NCBI RefSeq assembly: GCF_009604425.1
Contig: NZ_WEGI01000001.1
Coordinates: forward strand, 773,038 to 837,037
Direction: 5' to 3'
DNA from: Nocardia aurantia
GTDB lineage: Bacteria; Actinomycetota; Actinomycetes; Mycobacteriales; Mycobacteriaceae
Length of the DNA stretch: 64,000 nt
Position 1 is the first letter of the stretch. Every line of letters begins with the position of its first letter. The translations under genes were made by a program, and so were the position numbers. Positions 45,264 through 55,498 of the stretch are shown here, in pieces. The notes beneath the pieces are model-generated. The model did no database searches. It was not told the DNA's origin and was given only the letters and a program-made list of their open reading frames with translations.

Positions 45264-46694
45264 TCACGTCCCCGCGCTCGAACTACCGGCCAGCACCCGC
45301 GGTGTCGCCTGCTCCCGGTGCCGGAGCAGGGCGAAGTAGCGGCGCAGCATCAGCGTGGCCGTCGCCGCCAGGCCGGCGGTGAGCCCCCACCAGACACCCG
45401 CGGCGCCCAGCCCGGCCGGGCGGGCGAGCAACAGTGCTGTGGGCAAGCCCACAGCCCAATATCCGACCAGCGACAACCGGAACCCGGCCCGTGTGTCCTG
45501 CACCCCGCGCAACAGGCCGTTGCCGATGTTCTGGGCGGCGTCGAAGAATTGCAGCACGATCGCGATCAGCAGCAGCCCGTGCGCGAGTGCCACGGTCTCG
45601 TGATCGTCACCGGCGAGGAACGGGCGCAACACCACATCGGGCAGCGTCGCGTAGACCACCCCGACCAGCGCCGCCACCACCGCGGTCTGCCGCAGCGCCA
45701 GCCAGGCCAGCCCGTGCGCGCGCCGGTACTCCGCGCGGGCCACGGCCCGGCTGACCAGGATCGAGACACCGTGCGACAACCCGATCGCGACCTGGAAGAC
45801 GATGTACACGAGCTGGTAGACCACGTTGTGCGCGGCCAGCGCCGCCGGTCCGAGCGAGCCCATCACCAGCGCCAGCACCGAGAACATGCCCGCCTCGGAG
45901 CCGTAGGTCATCGCGATCGGCAGGCCCAGCCGGACCTCGGCCCCGACGGTGGCGATGCGCACGGGCCACATCCGCAGCGGCAACGTGGCGCTGAGAATCG
46001 GATCGCGGCGGACCATCACCCAGAACACCAGGCAGGTGATCAGGAAGACCAGTGAGCTCGCGACGCCGATGCCGGTCAGGCCGAGCTCGGGGAGGCCACC
46101 CCAGCCGTGCATGAGGCCGAGGGCGAGCGCGGCGTTCAGCGCGACCGACCCCAGCGTCACCAGCAGCAGCGCCTGCGGTCGTTGCATGCCGACGGTGTAC
46201 TGCCGGATCACCTGGAACCACAGGCACGGCAGCAGGCCGGGCGCCAGCGCGACCAGCATCGGCCGGGCCTCGGCCAGTACCGCCGCGTCCTGGCCGAGCC
46301 ACGGCAACGACCAGCCCAGTCCGACCAGGATCAGCGCGCCGAGCACGCCCGCGGCGGTGGCGATCAGGAATCCGGCACGCACCACGTCCCGGATCTCGCC
46401 GGCGGCGTCCGGGCCCGGATCGTCCGGATGTTCGCCGGACCGCAGTTCCGCCCGGCTGGCGGCGGTCGCGACCTGATTACCGGTGGCGGTGACGAGACCG
46501 ACGCACATCGTCCGGATCTGGTTGAACAGCGTCAGTGCCAGACCGCCCGCGGCGACCTGGGTGATGCCGAGCGAGCCCATCAGCGCGATGTTCGTCGTCG
46601 ACACCGCCACCTGCGCCAGCTGGGTCAGCGCGATCGGAGTGGCCAGCGCCGTGAGGCGCCGGCCGTCCGGCCGCTCGTCCGGGTCGGCGGTCAT
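45264..46694 (-). CDS. MATE family efflux transporter
   Basis: 476 residues, 12 predicted membrane helices in two homologous halves: 'ALATPIALTQLAQVAVSTTNIALMGSLG' at the N-terminus, 'VRLGLPIAMTYGSEAGMFSVLALVMG' at the start of the second half, and 'AAHNVVYQLVYIVFQVAIGLSHG'. MATE exporters drive drugs or metabolites out with H+ or Na+. It starts 29 bp after the SbnA-like gene, with a G-rich ribosome site. As last gene of the iron-box operon it is the natural candidate to export the product. SbnD of staphyloferrin B plays that role with a different transporter family. Confidence 0.88.
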   Translation of the reverse strand: MTADPDERPDGRRLTALATPIALTQLAQVAVSTTNIALMGSLGITQVAAGGLALTLFNQIRTMCVGLVTATGNQVATAASRAELRSGEHPDDPGPDAAGEIRDVVRAGFLIATAAGVLGALILVGLGWSLPWLGQDAAVLAEARPMLVALAPGLLPCLWFQVIRQYTVGMQRPQALLLVTLGSVALNAALALGLMHGWGGLPELGLTGIGVASSLVFLITCLVFWVMVRRDPILSATLPLRMWPVRIATVGAEVRLGLPIAMTYGSEAGMFSVLALVMGSLGPAALAAHNVVYQLVYIVFQVAIGLSHGVSILVSRAVARAEYRRAHGLAWLALRQTAVVAALVGVVYATLPDVVLRPFLAGDDHETVALAHGLLLIAIVLQFFDAAQNIGNGLLRGVQDTRAGFRLSLVGYWAVGLPTALLLARPAGLGAAGVWWGLTAGLAATATLMLRRYFALLRHREQATPRVLAGSSSAGT

Positions 46695-46723
46695 CGGGCC
46701 GTCCCCCCGGCCGCGGATCGAGT

Positions 46724-47752
46724 TCACAGCGCGCCCACCAGGTTTCGGGTGGCGGGTGCGAAACGATCCAGCAGCGCGCTCACCTCGCGTTCGGTGGTCT
46801 CGTCCAGCAGGTCCCGGTCGTTCATCCAGTCGTCGTCGAAGACGGTGTCGAGGTATTTCTCGCCGCCGTCGCAGACGATGGTGACGACCGTGGAGCCGGG
46901 CGGGAAGTCCGCCAGCCGGGTGAGCGCGGCGTACACCGAACCACCGGCGGACCCGCCGATCAGCAGGCCGAGTTTCCGCGCCACCGCGCGTGCCGTGGCG
47001 AAGGCCGCCACGTCGGTCACCGTCAGCCCCTCGTCGAGCAGGCTGTAGTCGACGGCGGTGCCGACCGTCGCGCCGGGCGGTGTGCCGGTGCCCGACTGCC
47101 AGTACGGCCCGCCCGGGCCGCCGAACGCGATCGAGCCGACCGGCTCGACGCCGATCACCCGCGGCCGGCCCCCCCTCTCCCGCAGCCGCCGGGCCGTCCC
47201 GAACAGCGAACCGCCGGTGCCGACCGCGGACAACAGGATGTCCACCCGGTCGAGATCCTTCAGCAACTCCTCGGCGACCGCGTAGTAGCCGAGCGCGTTG
47301 GCATCGTTGTTGTGCTGTTCGGTGAAGTAGCCGTCGGCGTCGGCCGTGGCCATCTCCGCGGCCAGATCCTCGCGGGCCGACGTGGCCAGCGCATCGTCGC
47401 CGTCGTCGGCGACGTAGACGAGTTCGGTGCCCATCGCTCGCATCGCGCGCAGTTTGTCCTTGCAGGCGTGGTGGTCGACCACCGCGGTGAACCGATAGCC
47501 GCGCTCGGCGGCGACGACCGCCAGTCCCAGTCCGGTGTTGCCGGACGTCGACTCGATGATATGCCCGCCAACCCCGAGCAAACCACGGCGCTCGGCATCG
47601 AGCACCATCTCTCGGGCCATCCGGATCTTGGCCGTCCCGGTCGGGTTGAACTGTTCGAGCTTGAGCAACAGCCGGGTTCCGGTGTCGGTCGTCGCGAGCT
47701 CGAACAGGGGGGTCTCGCCGATCAGGTCCGTCACGCGTGTGACGAGCGGCAT
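46724..47752 (-). CDS. SbnA-like PLP synthase (N-(2-amino-2-carboxyethyl)-L-glutamate synthase)
   Basis: 342 residues from the ATG at 47752 (site gaggaga). Cysteine-synthase fold type II: 'VTDLIGETPLFELATTDTGTRLLLKLEQFNPTGTAKIRMA' with the PLP Lys in 'NPTGTAKIR' (~41), substrate loop 'ESTSGNTGLGLAVVAA' near 65, PLP phosphate loop 'AVGTGGSLFG' near 175, 'GGSAGG' near 265. TAKIR in place of the SVKDR/SIKDR of true cysteine synthases is characteristic of SbnA, which joins O-phosphoserine and glutamate. The C-terminal 'DDDWMNDRDLLD' matches SbnA better than CysK. An SbnB-like gene sits two genes upstream. Confidence 0.85.
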   Translation of the reverse strand: MPLVTRVTDLIGETPLFELATTDTGTRLLLKLEQFNPTGTAKIRMAREMVLDAERRGLLGVGGHIIESTSGNTGLGLAVVAAERGYRFTAVVDHHACKDKLRAMRAMGTELVYVADDGDDALATSAREDLAAEMATADADGYFTEQHNNDANALGYYAVAEELLKDLDRVDILLSAVGTGGSLFGTARRLRERGGRPRVIGVEPVGSIAFGGPGGPYWQSGTGTPPGATVGTAVDYSLLDEGLTVTDVAAFATARAVARKLGLLIGGSAGGSVYAALTRLADFPPGSTVVTIVCDGGEKYLDTVFDDDWMNDRDLLDETTEREVSALLDRFAPATRNLVGAL

Positions 47753-47820
47753 TGCGGGTCTCCTCGGTTTTCGGATCGTGAATGCGGAAGGTGCGGGAGA
47801 AATACCCCCGGGCCGGTGTG

Positions 47821-49695
47821 TCACCCGGCGTCGAGCGTCCAGCGGAGCCGGCCGTCCGGTGCGTCGTGCAGCACCACCTTGGGCGGGATCGGTAACTCGT
47901 GGAACGCGGACTCGTTCGAATCCATCTGGTAACCAGCGGTATTCGGGTACACCAGCAGATCGCCGGGTACCGCGGGCCGCGGCAGCGGGATACGCCGCCA
48001 GCTGAGCATGTCGGATTCCAGGCAGGTCGCCGCACCGACAACGGTCCCGGTCACCGGGCCCGGCCGGCTGGGCCAGGGCACCGGATCGGGCAGGTACTCA
48101 CTGGCGAACCACTGCTCCGACAGGCTCAGGCTGGTGCCGTCGACGGTGAGCAGCTGATACGAGATGTCTTGCGCAATGCGCGTCTTCGCGCCCTGCACCC
48201 GGAACACGGTGCTGCCCACGCGATCCAGCAGCGCCCGTCCCGGTTCGATCGCCGGGCGGATGTTGTTGTCCCGCAGCTGTTTCGCCAGACCGCCGTGCGT
48301 CAGGACGGCGGCGAGCATCAGCGCTCCGGGCGTGGGGCAGTGATACGGGTAGTAGGAATCGAATCGTTTGCCGCCGTGGAACCAGTGCGGTCCTCCGTCG
48401 GCGGTGAACCGGACCCAGGCGTCGGCGGGCACGTAGTCGACCCCGAAACCACCGCCGAGCGAGATGGTCGATGCCGGATGCCCGTAATCGCGGGCCCGCA
48501 GACAGCGCTCGATCAGGCTCGCCGCCAACTCGGATCGGGGCACCGGCTCGTAGCCGGACAGATGAAAACTGAACCCCTCCAACCGGATCGGGACGAGTTG
48601 GGTCCCGGCGACCGCGTGATCCAGCTCCGCATCGGTCATCCCGAACCGGCTGTCCGATCCCGGTGGCCGGACCCGCAGCAGCACCCGCGCCGCGATTCCG
48701 CCGGTCACCAGCCGGTTCAGTTCGTCGGGTTCGTCGACCGCGATCAGCGCGCCGTGCCGGGCCGCCAGCCACAGCAACCGGTCGGACTTCGCGGGACCGG
48801 TCACCATCAGGTCTTCGCCCCGGATGCCCTGCGCCAAAGCGGAACTCAGCTCGCCGATACTGGCGACGTCCGCCCCGGCCCCGTGTTCGGCGCAGGCCCG
48901 CACCACACAGCCGGCCTTGTTCGCCTTCTTTCCGAAATAGATCGCGCCGTCGATTCCGGCCGCCGCGAACACCTCCCGGAACGCCGCGATATTGCCACCG
49001 ACCCGTGCGGGGTACATGACGTGGAAGGGCCTGCCGATCGCGAACGCGATGTCGCCCAGCAGATCCGGGTCCGCGAGCAGCCGCCGCTCCCACTCGTCGA
49101 CGTGCGCGGGCATCGGCGCCGCGAGATACCCGTGCGCGGACGCCCGCTCGCCGGGCGCCGTGGACGGGCCGAATTGTGCTGCGGCAGTGTCATTCTCGGG
49201 CTCGACGTCCACCGTATCCGGCTCGGTTGTCTCCGGGGCCCGGGTTCGTGCCTCGGGTCCGTCGTAGCGGGAGACCGGAGAGATGCTTTCCGCCGCGACA
49301 TCTTCGGTGTCAGTTTCCGCCGTGTCATCCGGCGACGTGCCGACGGCGTTGCCGGGCTCGGCGATCGCCGCAACAGTGGTGGCGGTTTCTCCCCGGCCGG
49401 CTCCGGCCGGGGCCGAGGCAGGGGGTGTGGTGGTACCGGGTGGGGCGGAGATCGGCAGGGTCGGCATCATCTCCGGCCGCCCGGCGGCCTCAGCGTTCTC
49501 GGCGGCGGGCACCGCCGAATCGGCCTGTGGGTCAGTGGCTGCTACCGGCACGTCCGTCGGCGGGGTCGGCCTGCGGCGAGCACGGGGACGGTGGGATGCG
49601 GGTGCTGTCGTGGTCGCGCTGGGTTCGGTCCGGGGCGTGGGGTCCGTGTCCTCGGTCTCCCACAGCGAGAACTGGGCGGCGGCGCTCAGTCCCAC
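47821..49695 (-). CDS. Type III PLP-dependent decarboxylase (Y4yA/SbnH-like) with ~190-residue disordered N-terminus
   Basis: 624 residues. Residues 1-~190 are Thr/Pro/Ala/Glu-rich without predicted fold. The catalytic part, ~200-624, has the alanine-racemase-like barrel with PLP Lys in 'IYFGKKANKAGCVVRACAEHGAGADVASIGEL' (~262), 'VPIRLEGFSFHLSGYEP' (~390), 'STISLGGGFGVDY' (glycine loop, ~425), 'IRPAIEPGRALLDRVG' (~490) and 'CLESDMLSW' (~565, the Cys/Asp of the second active site). Related to diaminopimelate and ornithine decarboxylases and to SbnH. It probably decarboxylates a Dap- or amino-acid-derived intermediate. GTG at 49695 overlaps the SbnB-like gene by 10 bp. Confidence 0.85.
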   Translation of the reverse strand: MGLSAAAQFSLWETEDTDPTPRTEPSATTTAPASHRPRARRRPTPPTDVPVAATDPQADSAVPAAENAEAAGRPEMMPTLPISAPPGTTTPPASAPAGAGRGETATTVAAIAEPGNAVGTSPDDTAETDTEDVAAESISPVSRYDGPEARTRAPETTEPDTVDVEPENDTAAAQFGPSTAPGERASAHGYLAAPMPAHVDEWERRLLADPDLLGDIAFAIGRPFHVMYPARVGGNIAAFREVFAAAGIDGAIYFGKKANKAGCVVRACAEHGAGADVASIGELSSALAQGIRGEDLMVTGPAKSDRLLWLAARHGALIAVDEPDELNRLVTGGIAARVLLRVRPPGSDSRFGMTDAELDHAVAGTQLVPIRLEGFSFHLSGYEPVPRSELAASLIERCLRARDYGHPASTISLGGGFGVDYVPADAWVRFTADGGPHWFHGGKRFDSYYPYHCPTPGALMLAAVLTHGGLAKQLRDNNIRPAIEPGRALLDRVGSTVFRVQGAKTRIAQDISYQLLTVDGTSLSLSEQWFASEYLPDPVPWPSRPGPVTGTVVGAATCLESDMLSWRRIPLPRPAVPGDLLVYPNTAGYQMDSNESAFHELPIPPKVVLHDAPDGRLRWTLDAG

Positions 49696-50675
49696 AGGGC
49701 GACCTCCGTTCCCCGTCCCTCGGCGATGGCGCGCTCGGCCAGGGCATGGGCGACCGCGATATCGGTCAGGACCAGGCCGCTGTTGTAGACGAACACACGG
49801 TCGGCGTCGGAGGTGCGGCCCGTGGCCCGGCGGCCCAGGATCTGCGGGAGTTCGGCGTCGACCGGGCGCAACCGGCCGTCCCGGTCCACGAGGTCGGTGC
49901 CGGTGAGCGCCATCTGCTCGGCGCTGGTGGCGACGACCCGGTCGGCGCCGGACAGCGCCGACGGCGCCAGCCCGTAGCCGACCAGCACGGCCACCGAACC
50001 CGGTGCGAGATCGTCGGTTTCGACGGAGACCTTGGTGCCGGGACCTGCGGTGGCCAGCACCACGTCGGCGGTGCGGGCGGCCTCGTACGGGTCGGCGACG
50101 GTCTCGAGCTCGAGGTGCGGATGATGGACGGCGAGATGTTCGTACACGGCCTTCAGGCCGTCGGGGTGGGTCCCGTGCACCATCAGCCGGTTCAGCTGCG
50201 GGTTGGCGGCAAGGAGATGCGGGAGGGCGTTGCGGCCCTGGGTGCCCGTGCCGATCAGCAGAACGCTGCGCGCCCCCGAGCGGATCGTCTCGCGGACCAG
50301 CAGCGCCGACACCGCGGGGGTGCGCAGCGCACCGACCCGGGCGCAGTCCATCATCGCGATCGGCATGCCGGTGGTGTCGTCGTAGAGCGTGATGGTGGTG
50401 TAGTAGCGCTTGGTGCTGCGATCGTGCGCCGGATCGAATTTGTACGAGGTCTTCATCGCGACCACCCGGCGGCGCCCGTCGCGTCCGAGCATGGCGTACG
50501 CGACGGACCAGCCGTCCGGGTGGGCCACACTGAGCTTGCGGGGATTGTCCGAATCACCCGACGCCAGTGCGAGATACGCGTCCTCGACGGCGCGGTTCAC
50601 GTCGCCGGGGGTGATGGGGACATCGGCGAGATCGCTGCGGGACAGCACGCGGAGCGGAGTCGGTCGGGTGCTCAT
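49686..50675 (-). CDS. SbnB-like NAD-dependent dehydrogenase (ornithine cyclodeaminase/mu-crystallin family)
   Basis: 329 residues from the ATG at 50675 (site gagga). Family motifs: 'VMAMKTSYKF'-like 'VVAMKTSYKFDPAH' near 75, 'MDCARVGALRTPAVSALLV' near 112 (catalytic Lys/Arg region), Rossmann loop 'VLLIGTGTQGRNALPHLL' near 142, 'TADVVLATAGPG' near 205, and 'VFVYNSGLVLTDIAVAHAL' near 300. SbnB converts the SbnA product to L-2,3-diaminopropionate plus 2-oxoglutarate. Its presence in the same operon as an SbnA-like gene makes this assignment much stronger than a generic ornithine cyclodeaminase. It starts 13 bp after the oxygenase stop. Confidence 0.85.
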   Translation of the reverse strand: MSTRPTPLRVLSRSDLADVPITPGDVNRAVEDAYLALASGDSDNPRKLSVAHPDGWSVAYAMLGRDGRRRVVAMKTSYKFDPAHDRSTKRYYTTITLYDDTTGMPIAMMDCARVGALRTPAVSALLVRETIRSGARSVLLIGTGTQGRNALPHLLAANPQLNRLMVHGTHPDGLKAVYEHLAVHHPHLELETVADPYEAARTADVVLATAGPGTKVSVETDDLAPGSVAVLVGYGLAPSALSGADRVVATSAEQMALTGTDLVDRDGRLRPVDAELPQILGRRATGRTSDADRVFVYNSGLVLTDIAVAHALAERAIAEGRGTEVALWD

Positions 50676-50688
50676 CGGGTTCCTCGGT

Positions 50689-51789
50689 TCACTGGTTAGG
50701 GACGACTTGCGGTACAAGGGTTTCGCCGCGGAAGGGGGCCACCGTGCGCTGCCCGTAACCGCTTTCGCCGGATTCGGCCCGATTTCGTTGCGGCAGGCGA
50801 ATGTTCACCCGCTTCAGCCAGCGGTCGGTGCCGTCGTAGCGCGGCGCGAACGGCACCCGGCCGTGCACCACCACGTCGTTGTCGACGAGGAGCAACTGGC
50901 CCGGTTCCAGCACCGCCGTGCGGGCCACGCGCTCCAGTTCGGCGCTCAATTGTGTGTAGGCGTCCCGGAATTCGGCATCCGCGCGATCCAGCGGCGTGTA
51001 GGCGGGGTCGTAGCGCAGGGTGGGACCGGCGGCCAGCGTCGCGATCGGGGGCGTGGGATGATCGTCGAAACCGTCGCCGTAGGACACGTCGGGAAGGATG
51101 GGCAGCGTCGCGTCGGCCAGCCGGTGGCGGTGCGCGGTGCTCAGTGTCGCCTCGCGCACCGAGGACACCGTGGTGCCCACCGCATCCGGATTGCGCAGGC
51201 AGCCCAGTAACAGCAGGTGCGCGCGGTCGGGGTGGAAGGCGTCCTCGGTGTGCGGGGACAACAGCGCCACGCTGCTCGCGCCGGACTGCTCGTGCTCGTG
51301 GCCGGGGGCGGGGACGATGTTGTTCACCAGCCGGCCGCTCTGCTGCCCCTGCCAGCCGAACGGCTCACCGGCGCAACGGGCCAGCAGCAGCATGGTGACA
51401 TCCAGCCGGAACGAGGTCGAGCGCCGATCCCGCTCACCGCTCCAGGCGGCGGCCTGCCGCCAATCGCCGGGCGTGGGGCCGAGTTCCGTGTCGTGCAGCG
51501 GCAGCCGGTCGATGATCGCCACACCGGTCGCGGTGGCCGGCGGGCGCAGCGCCACGCGGACGCGCTCGGGCACCGCGCGCACGCGGGCGTCGAGGAGACC
51601 GATCAGGCGCGGATCGGTGAGTGTCGCGGCGGTCCGCTCGCGCGTTCCTGCCATATCTTCGATTGTGACCGCGATCTCGTCGGCGAGGTCGCGAACGGCG
51701 ATCGCGTCGGCGGTTGCCAATATTCGGCGTTCCAGTTCGGCCGGTGCTTCTCGGTGGTGGTTCTCACGTTCGCGGAGAACGTTTTTCAC
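50689..51789 (-). CDS. VioC-like Fe(II)/2-oxoglutarate amino-acid beta-hydroxylase
   Basis: 366 residues from the GTG at 51789. TauD/clavaminate-synthase-like fold with the facial triad His180-x-Glu182 ('SPHTEDAFHPDRAHLL') and distal His309 ('DNDVVVHGRVPF'), followed by the 2-oxoglutarate Arg near 323 ('GTDRWLKRVNIRLP'). Spacing matches VioC, the arginine beta-hydroxylase, and AsnO-type enzymes, where HxE rather than HxD is typical. Likely substrate is a free basic or amide amino acid; Dap or a Dap derivative is possible. First gene of the operon, 76 bp from the iron box. It would use the 2-oxoglutarate that an SbnB reaction releases. Confidence 0.82.
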   Translation of the reverse strand: MKNVLRERENHHREAPAELERRILATADAIAVRDLADEIAVTIEDMAGTRERTAATLTDPRLIGLLDARVRAVPERVRVALRPPATATGVAIIDRLPLHDTELGPTPGDWRQAAAWSGERDRRSTSFRLDVTMLLLARCAGEPFGWQGQQSGRLVNNIVPAPGHEHEQSGASSVALLSPHTEDAFHPDRAHLLLLGCLRNPDAVGTTVSSVREATLSTAHRHRLADATLPILPDVSYGDGFDDHPTPPIATLAAGPTLRYDPAYTPLDRADAEFRDAYTQLSAELERVARTAVLEPGQLLLVDNDVVVHGRVPFAPRYDGTDRWLKRVNIRLPQRNRAESGESGYGQRTVAPFRGETLVPQVVPNQ

Positions 51790-51864
51790 CCATCGATCCC
51801 TTCTTCGCGAGAGTGATGAAGCAGGCGGTGGAGACTCGGCCGGGAGCTGCGCCCGCCCGATAGA

Positions 51865-51883
51865 TTAAGCAAGCCTAACCTAA
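51865..51883 (-). promoter_or_regulatory. IdeR/DtxR-type iron box
   Basis: Read on the minus strand, ttaggttaggcttgcttaa matches the mycobacterial/corynebacterial iron box TTAGGTTAGGCTAACCTAA at 16 of 19 positions, with the left 12 bases perfect. It lies 76 bp upstream of the oxygenase start and ~105 bp from divergent lpqU. IdeR with iron would repress the leftward operon, so the pathway should switch on under iron limitation. Confidence 0.85.
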
Positions 51884-51988
51884 TGTACGGGCGAGGCAAA
51901 TAGCCACACGGTATCGCCCGCGGCCGGTGCGGCGTGCCGCTCGCCACCCGTGCGTGCCGAAGCCGCGCCGAACACGCAAGATGAACAG

Positions 51989-54234
<2,246 letters not shown>

Positions 54235-54299
54235 TACCGTCGGAACCTGTTGTGTCGGGCTGACTTCGGCGTGTCACGAACGATGGAGCGGTGGGTGAG

Positions 54300-54938
54300 A
54301 TGACTGAGCGACGGGCACGCGGTACCAGTCCGGCCGGACGCGGTGACCGCGGCTCGTCGCGGTCGGCCCGGCCACGGCAGGAACGCACGGGCACGGCGGC
54401 GGCGCGGACCGCGGCGGGTAATCGCGCGGCGCAGCGCCGCACTGCCGCGGGCAAGACCGCCGGCACGGCCCGGGCGGGCGGCCGCGGCCGGGCGGCGAAG
54501 CAGCGCGGCGACCGGACCATCTTCGGGTTGTCCACCGGTCGCGCGGTGATTCTGGCCGCGGTGTTCTGCGCGCTGGCGCTCACGCTGGCGGTGCCGATGC
54601 GCACCTATTTCAGCCAGCGGGCCGAGGCCACCCAGCTGAAGCAGCAGCGCGTCGAACTCGAACAGGATGTCGCCCGGTTGCGGGATCGCCGTGCGCAGCA
54701 ACAGGATCCGGCCTACATCCGCTCCGAGGCGCGGGATCGCCTGCGGCTGGTGCTGCCGGGCGACACCGCCTATGTCGTGCAGGTGCCCGGCATCGAGCAA
54801 CCGGCCGTGCCCACCCCGACGGCCCCGCCTCGCCCACCGGACCCTTGGTACACCCAGCTGTGGCGGAGTATGTCCACGCCACAACCCGTTTCGGCGGCGC
54901 CCGCGCCTGCCCCGACCCCCGAAGGAGCGCCCCGGTGA
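54300..54938 (+). CDS. FtsB/DivIC family septum formation protein
   Basis: 212 residues. A long basic, Ala/Arg-rich cytoplasmic N-tail (1-~75), one membrane helix 'AVILAAVFCALALTLAVPM' (~80-98), then an extracytoplasmic coiled coil 'QRAEATQLKQQRVELEQDVARLRDRRAQQQDPAYIRSEARDRLRLV' and a Pro-rich end. This is the DivIC/FtsB plan (divisome scaffold with FtsL and FtsQ). Position matches Rv1024. ATG at 54300 chosen; a GTG at 54291 is possible. It overlaps the DUF501 gene by 4 bp. Confidence 0.87.
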   Translation: MTERRARGTSPAGRGDRGSSRSARPRQERTGTAAARTAAGNRAAQRRTAAGKTAGTARAGGRGRAAKQRGDRTIFGLSTGRAVILAAVFCALALTLAVPMRTYFSQRAEATQLKQQRVELEQDVARLRDRRAQQQDPAYIRSEARDRLRLVLPGDTAYVVQVPGIEQPAVPTPTAPPRPPDPWYTQLWRSMSTPQPVSAAPAPAPTPEGAPR

Positions 54939-55498
54939 CCGGCGGTACGAGCGCGGTACAGCCCAGCGAAGCCGATCTGGAGGTCGTCGCACGGCAACTG
55001 GGCCGGCCGCCGCGGGGTGTGCTCGCCATCGCCTACCGCACACCGGACGGCAAACCCGCCGTGGTGAAGACCGCCCCACGGTTGCCGGACGGCACTCCGT
55101 TCCCGACCCTGTACTACCTGACCGATCCGCGGCTGACCGCAGAGGCGAGCCGGCAGGAGGCCGCCGGGCTGATGCGCGGCATGACCGAACGCCTGCACCA
55201 GGATCCGGCGCTGGCCGCGGCGTATCGCGCGGCGCACGAGAGTTATCTGGCCGAGCGCGACGCGGTCGAGGTGCTGGGCACCGATTTCAGTGGCGGTGGC
55301 ATGCCCGAACGGGTGAAATGCCTGCACGTGCTGATCGCGCACGCCCTGGCCAAGGGGCCGGGAGTCAATCCGCTCGGCGACGAGGCGGTCGCCCTGGCCG
55401 CCGACACCGGCCTGCGCGGCACCGCGGTGCCCGCCGACTGGCCGTCCTACGCGCAGTACCACCCGGATTCGGGGGAGAGAGGTTCCACTGATGAATGA
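54935..55498 (+). CDS. DUF501 domain protein (Rv1025-like)
   Basis: 187 residues from the GTG at 54935, overlapping the previous stop (GTGA), site gaaggag. DUF501 core: 'VVARQLGRPPRGVLAIAYRTPDGKPAVVKTAPRLPDGTPFPTLYYLTDPRLTAEASRQEAAGLM' and 'GGGMPERVKCLHVLIAHALAKGPGVNPLGDEAV', with a conserved Cys-His pair. Soluble. Gene order eno-divIC-DUF501-ppx is conserved across actinobacteria, but its function is unknown. It overlaps ppx by 8 bp. Confidence 0.9.
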   Translation: MTGGTSAVQPSEADLEVVARQLGRPPRGVLAIAYRTPDGKPAVVKTAPRLPDGTPFPTLYYLTDPRLTAEASRQEAAGLMRGMTERLHQDPALAAAYRAAHESYLAERDAVEVLGTDFSGGGMPERVKCLHVLIAHALAKGPGVNPLGDEAVALAADTGLRGTAVPADWPSYAQYHPDSGERGSTDE

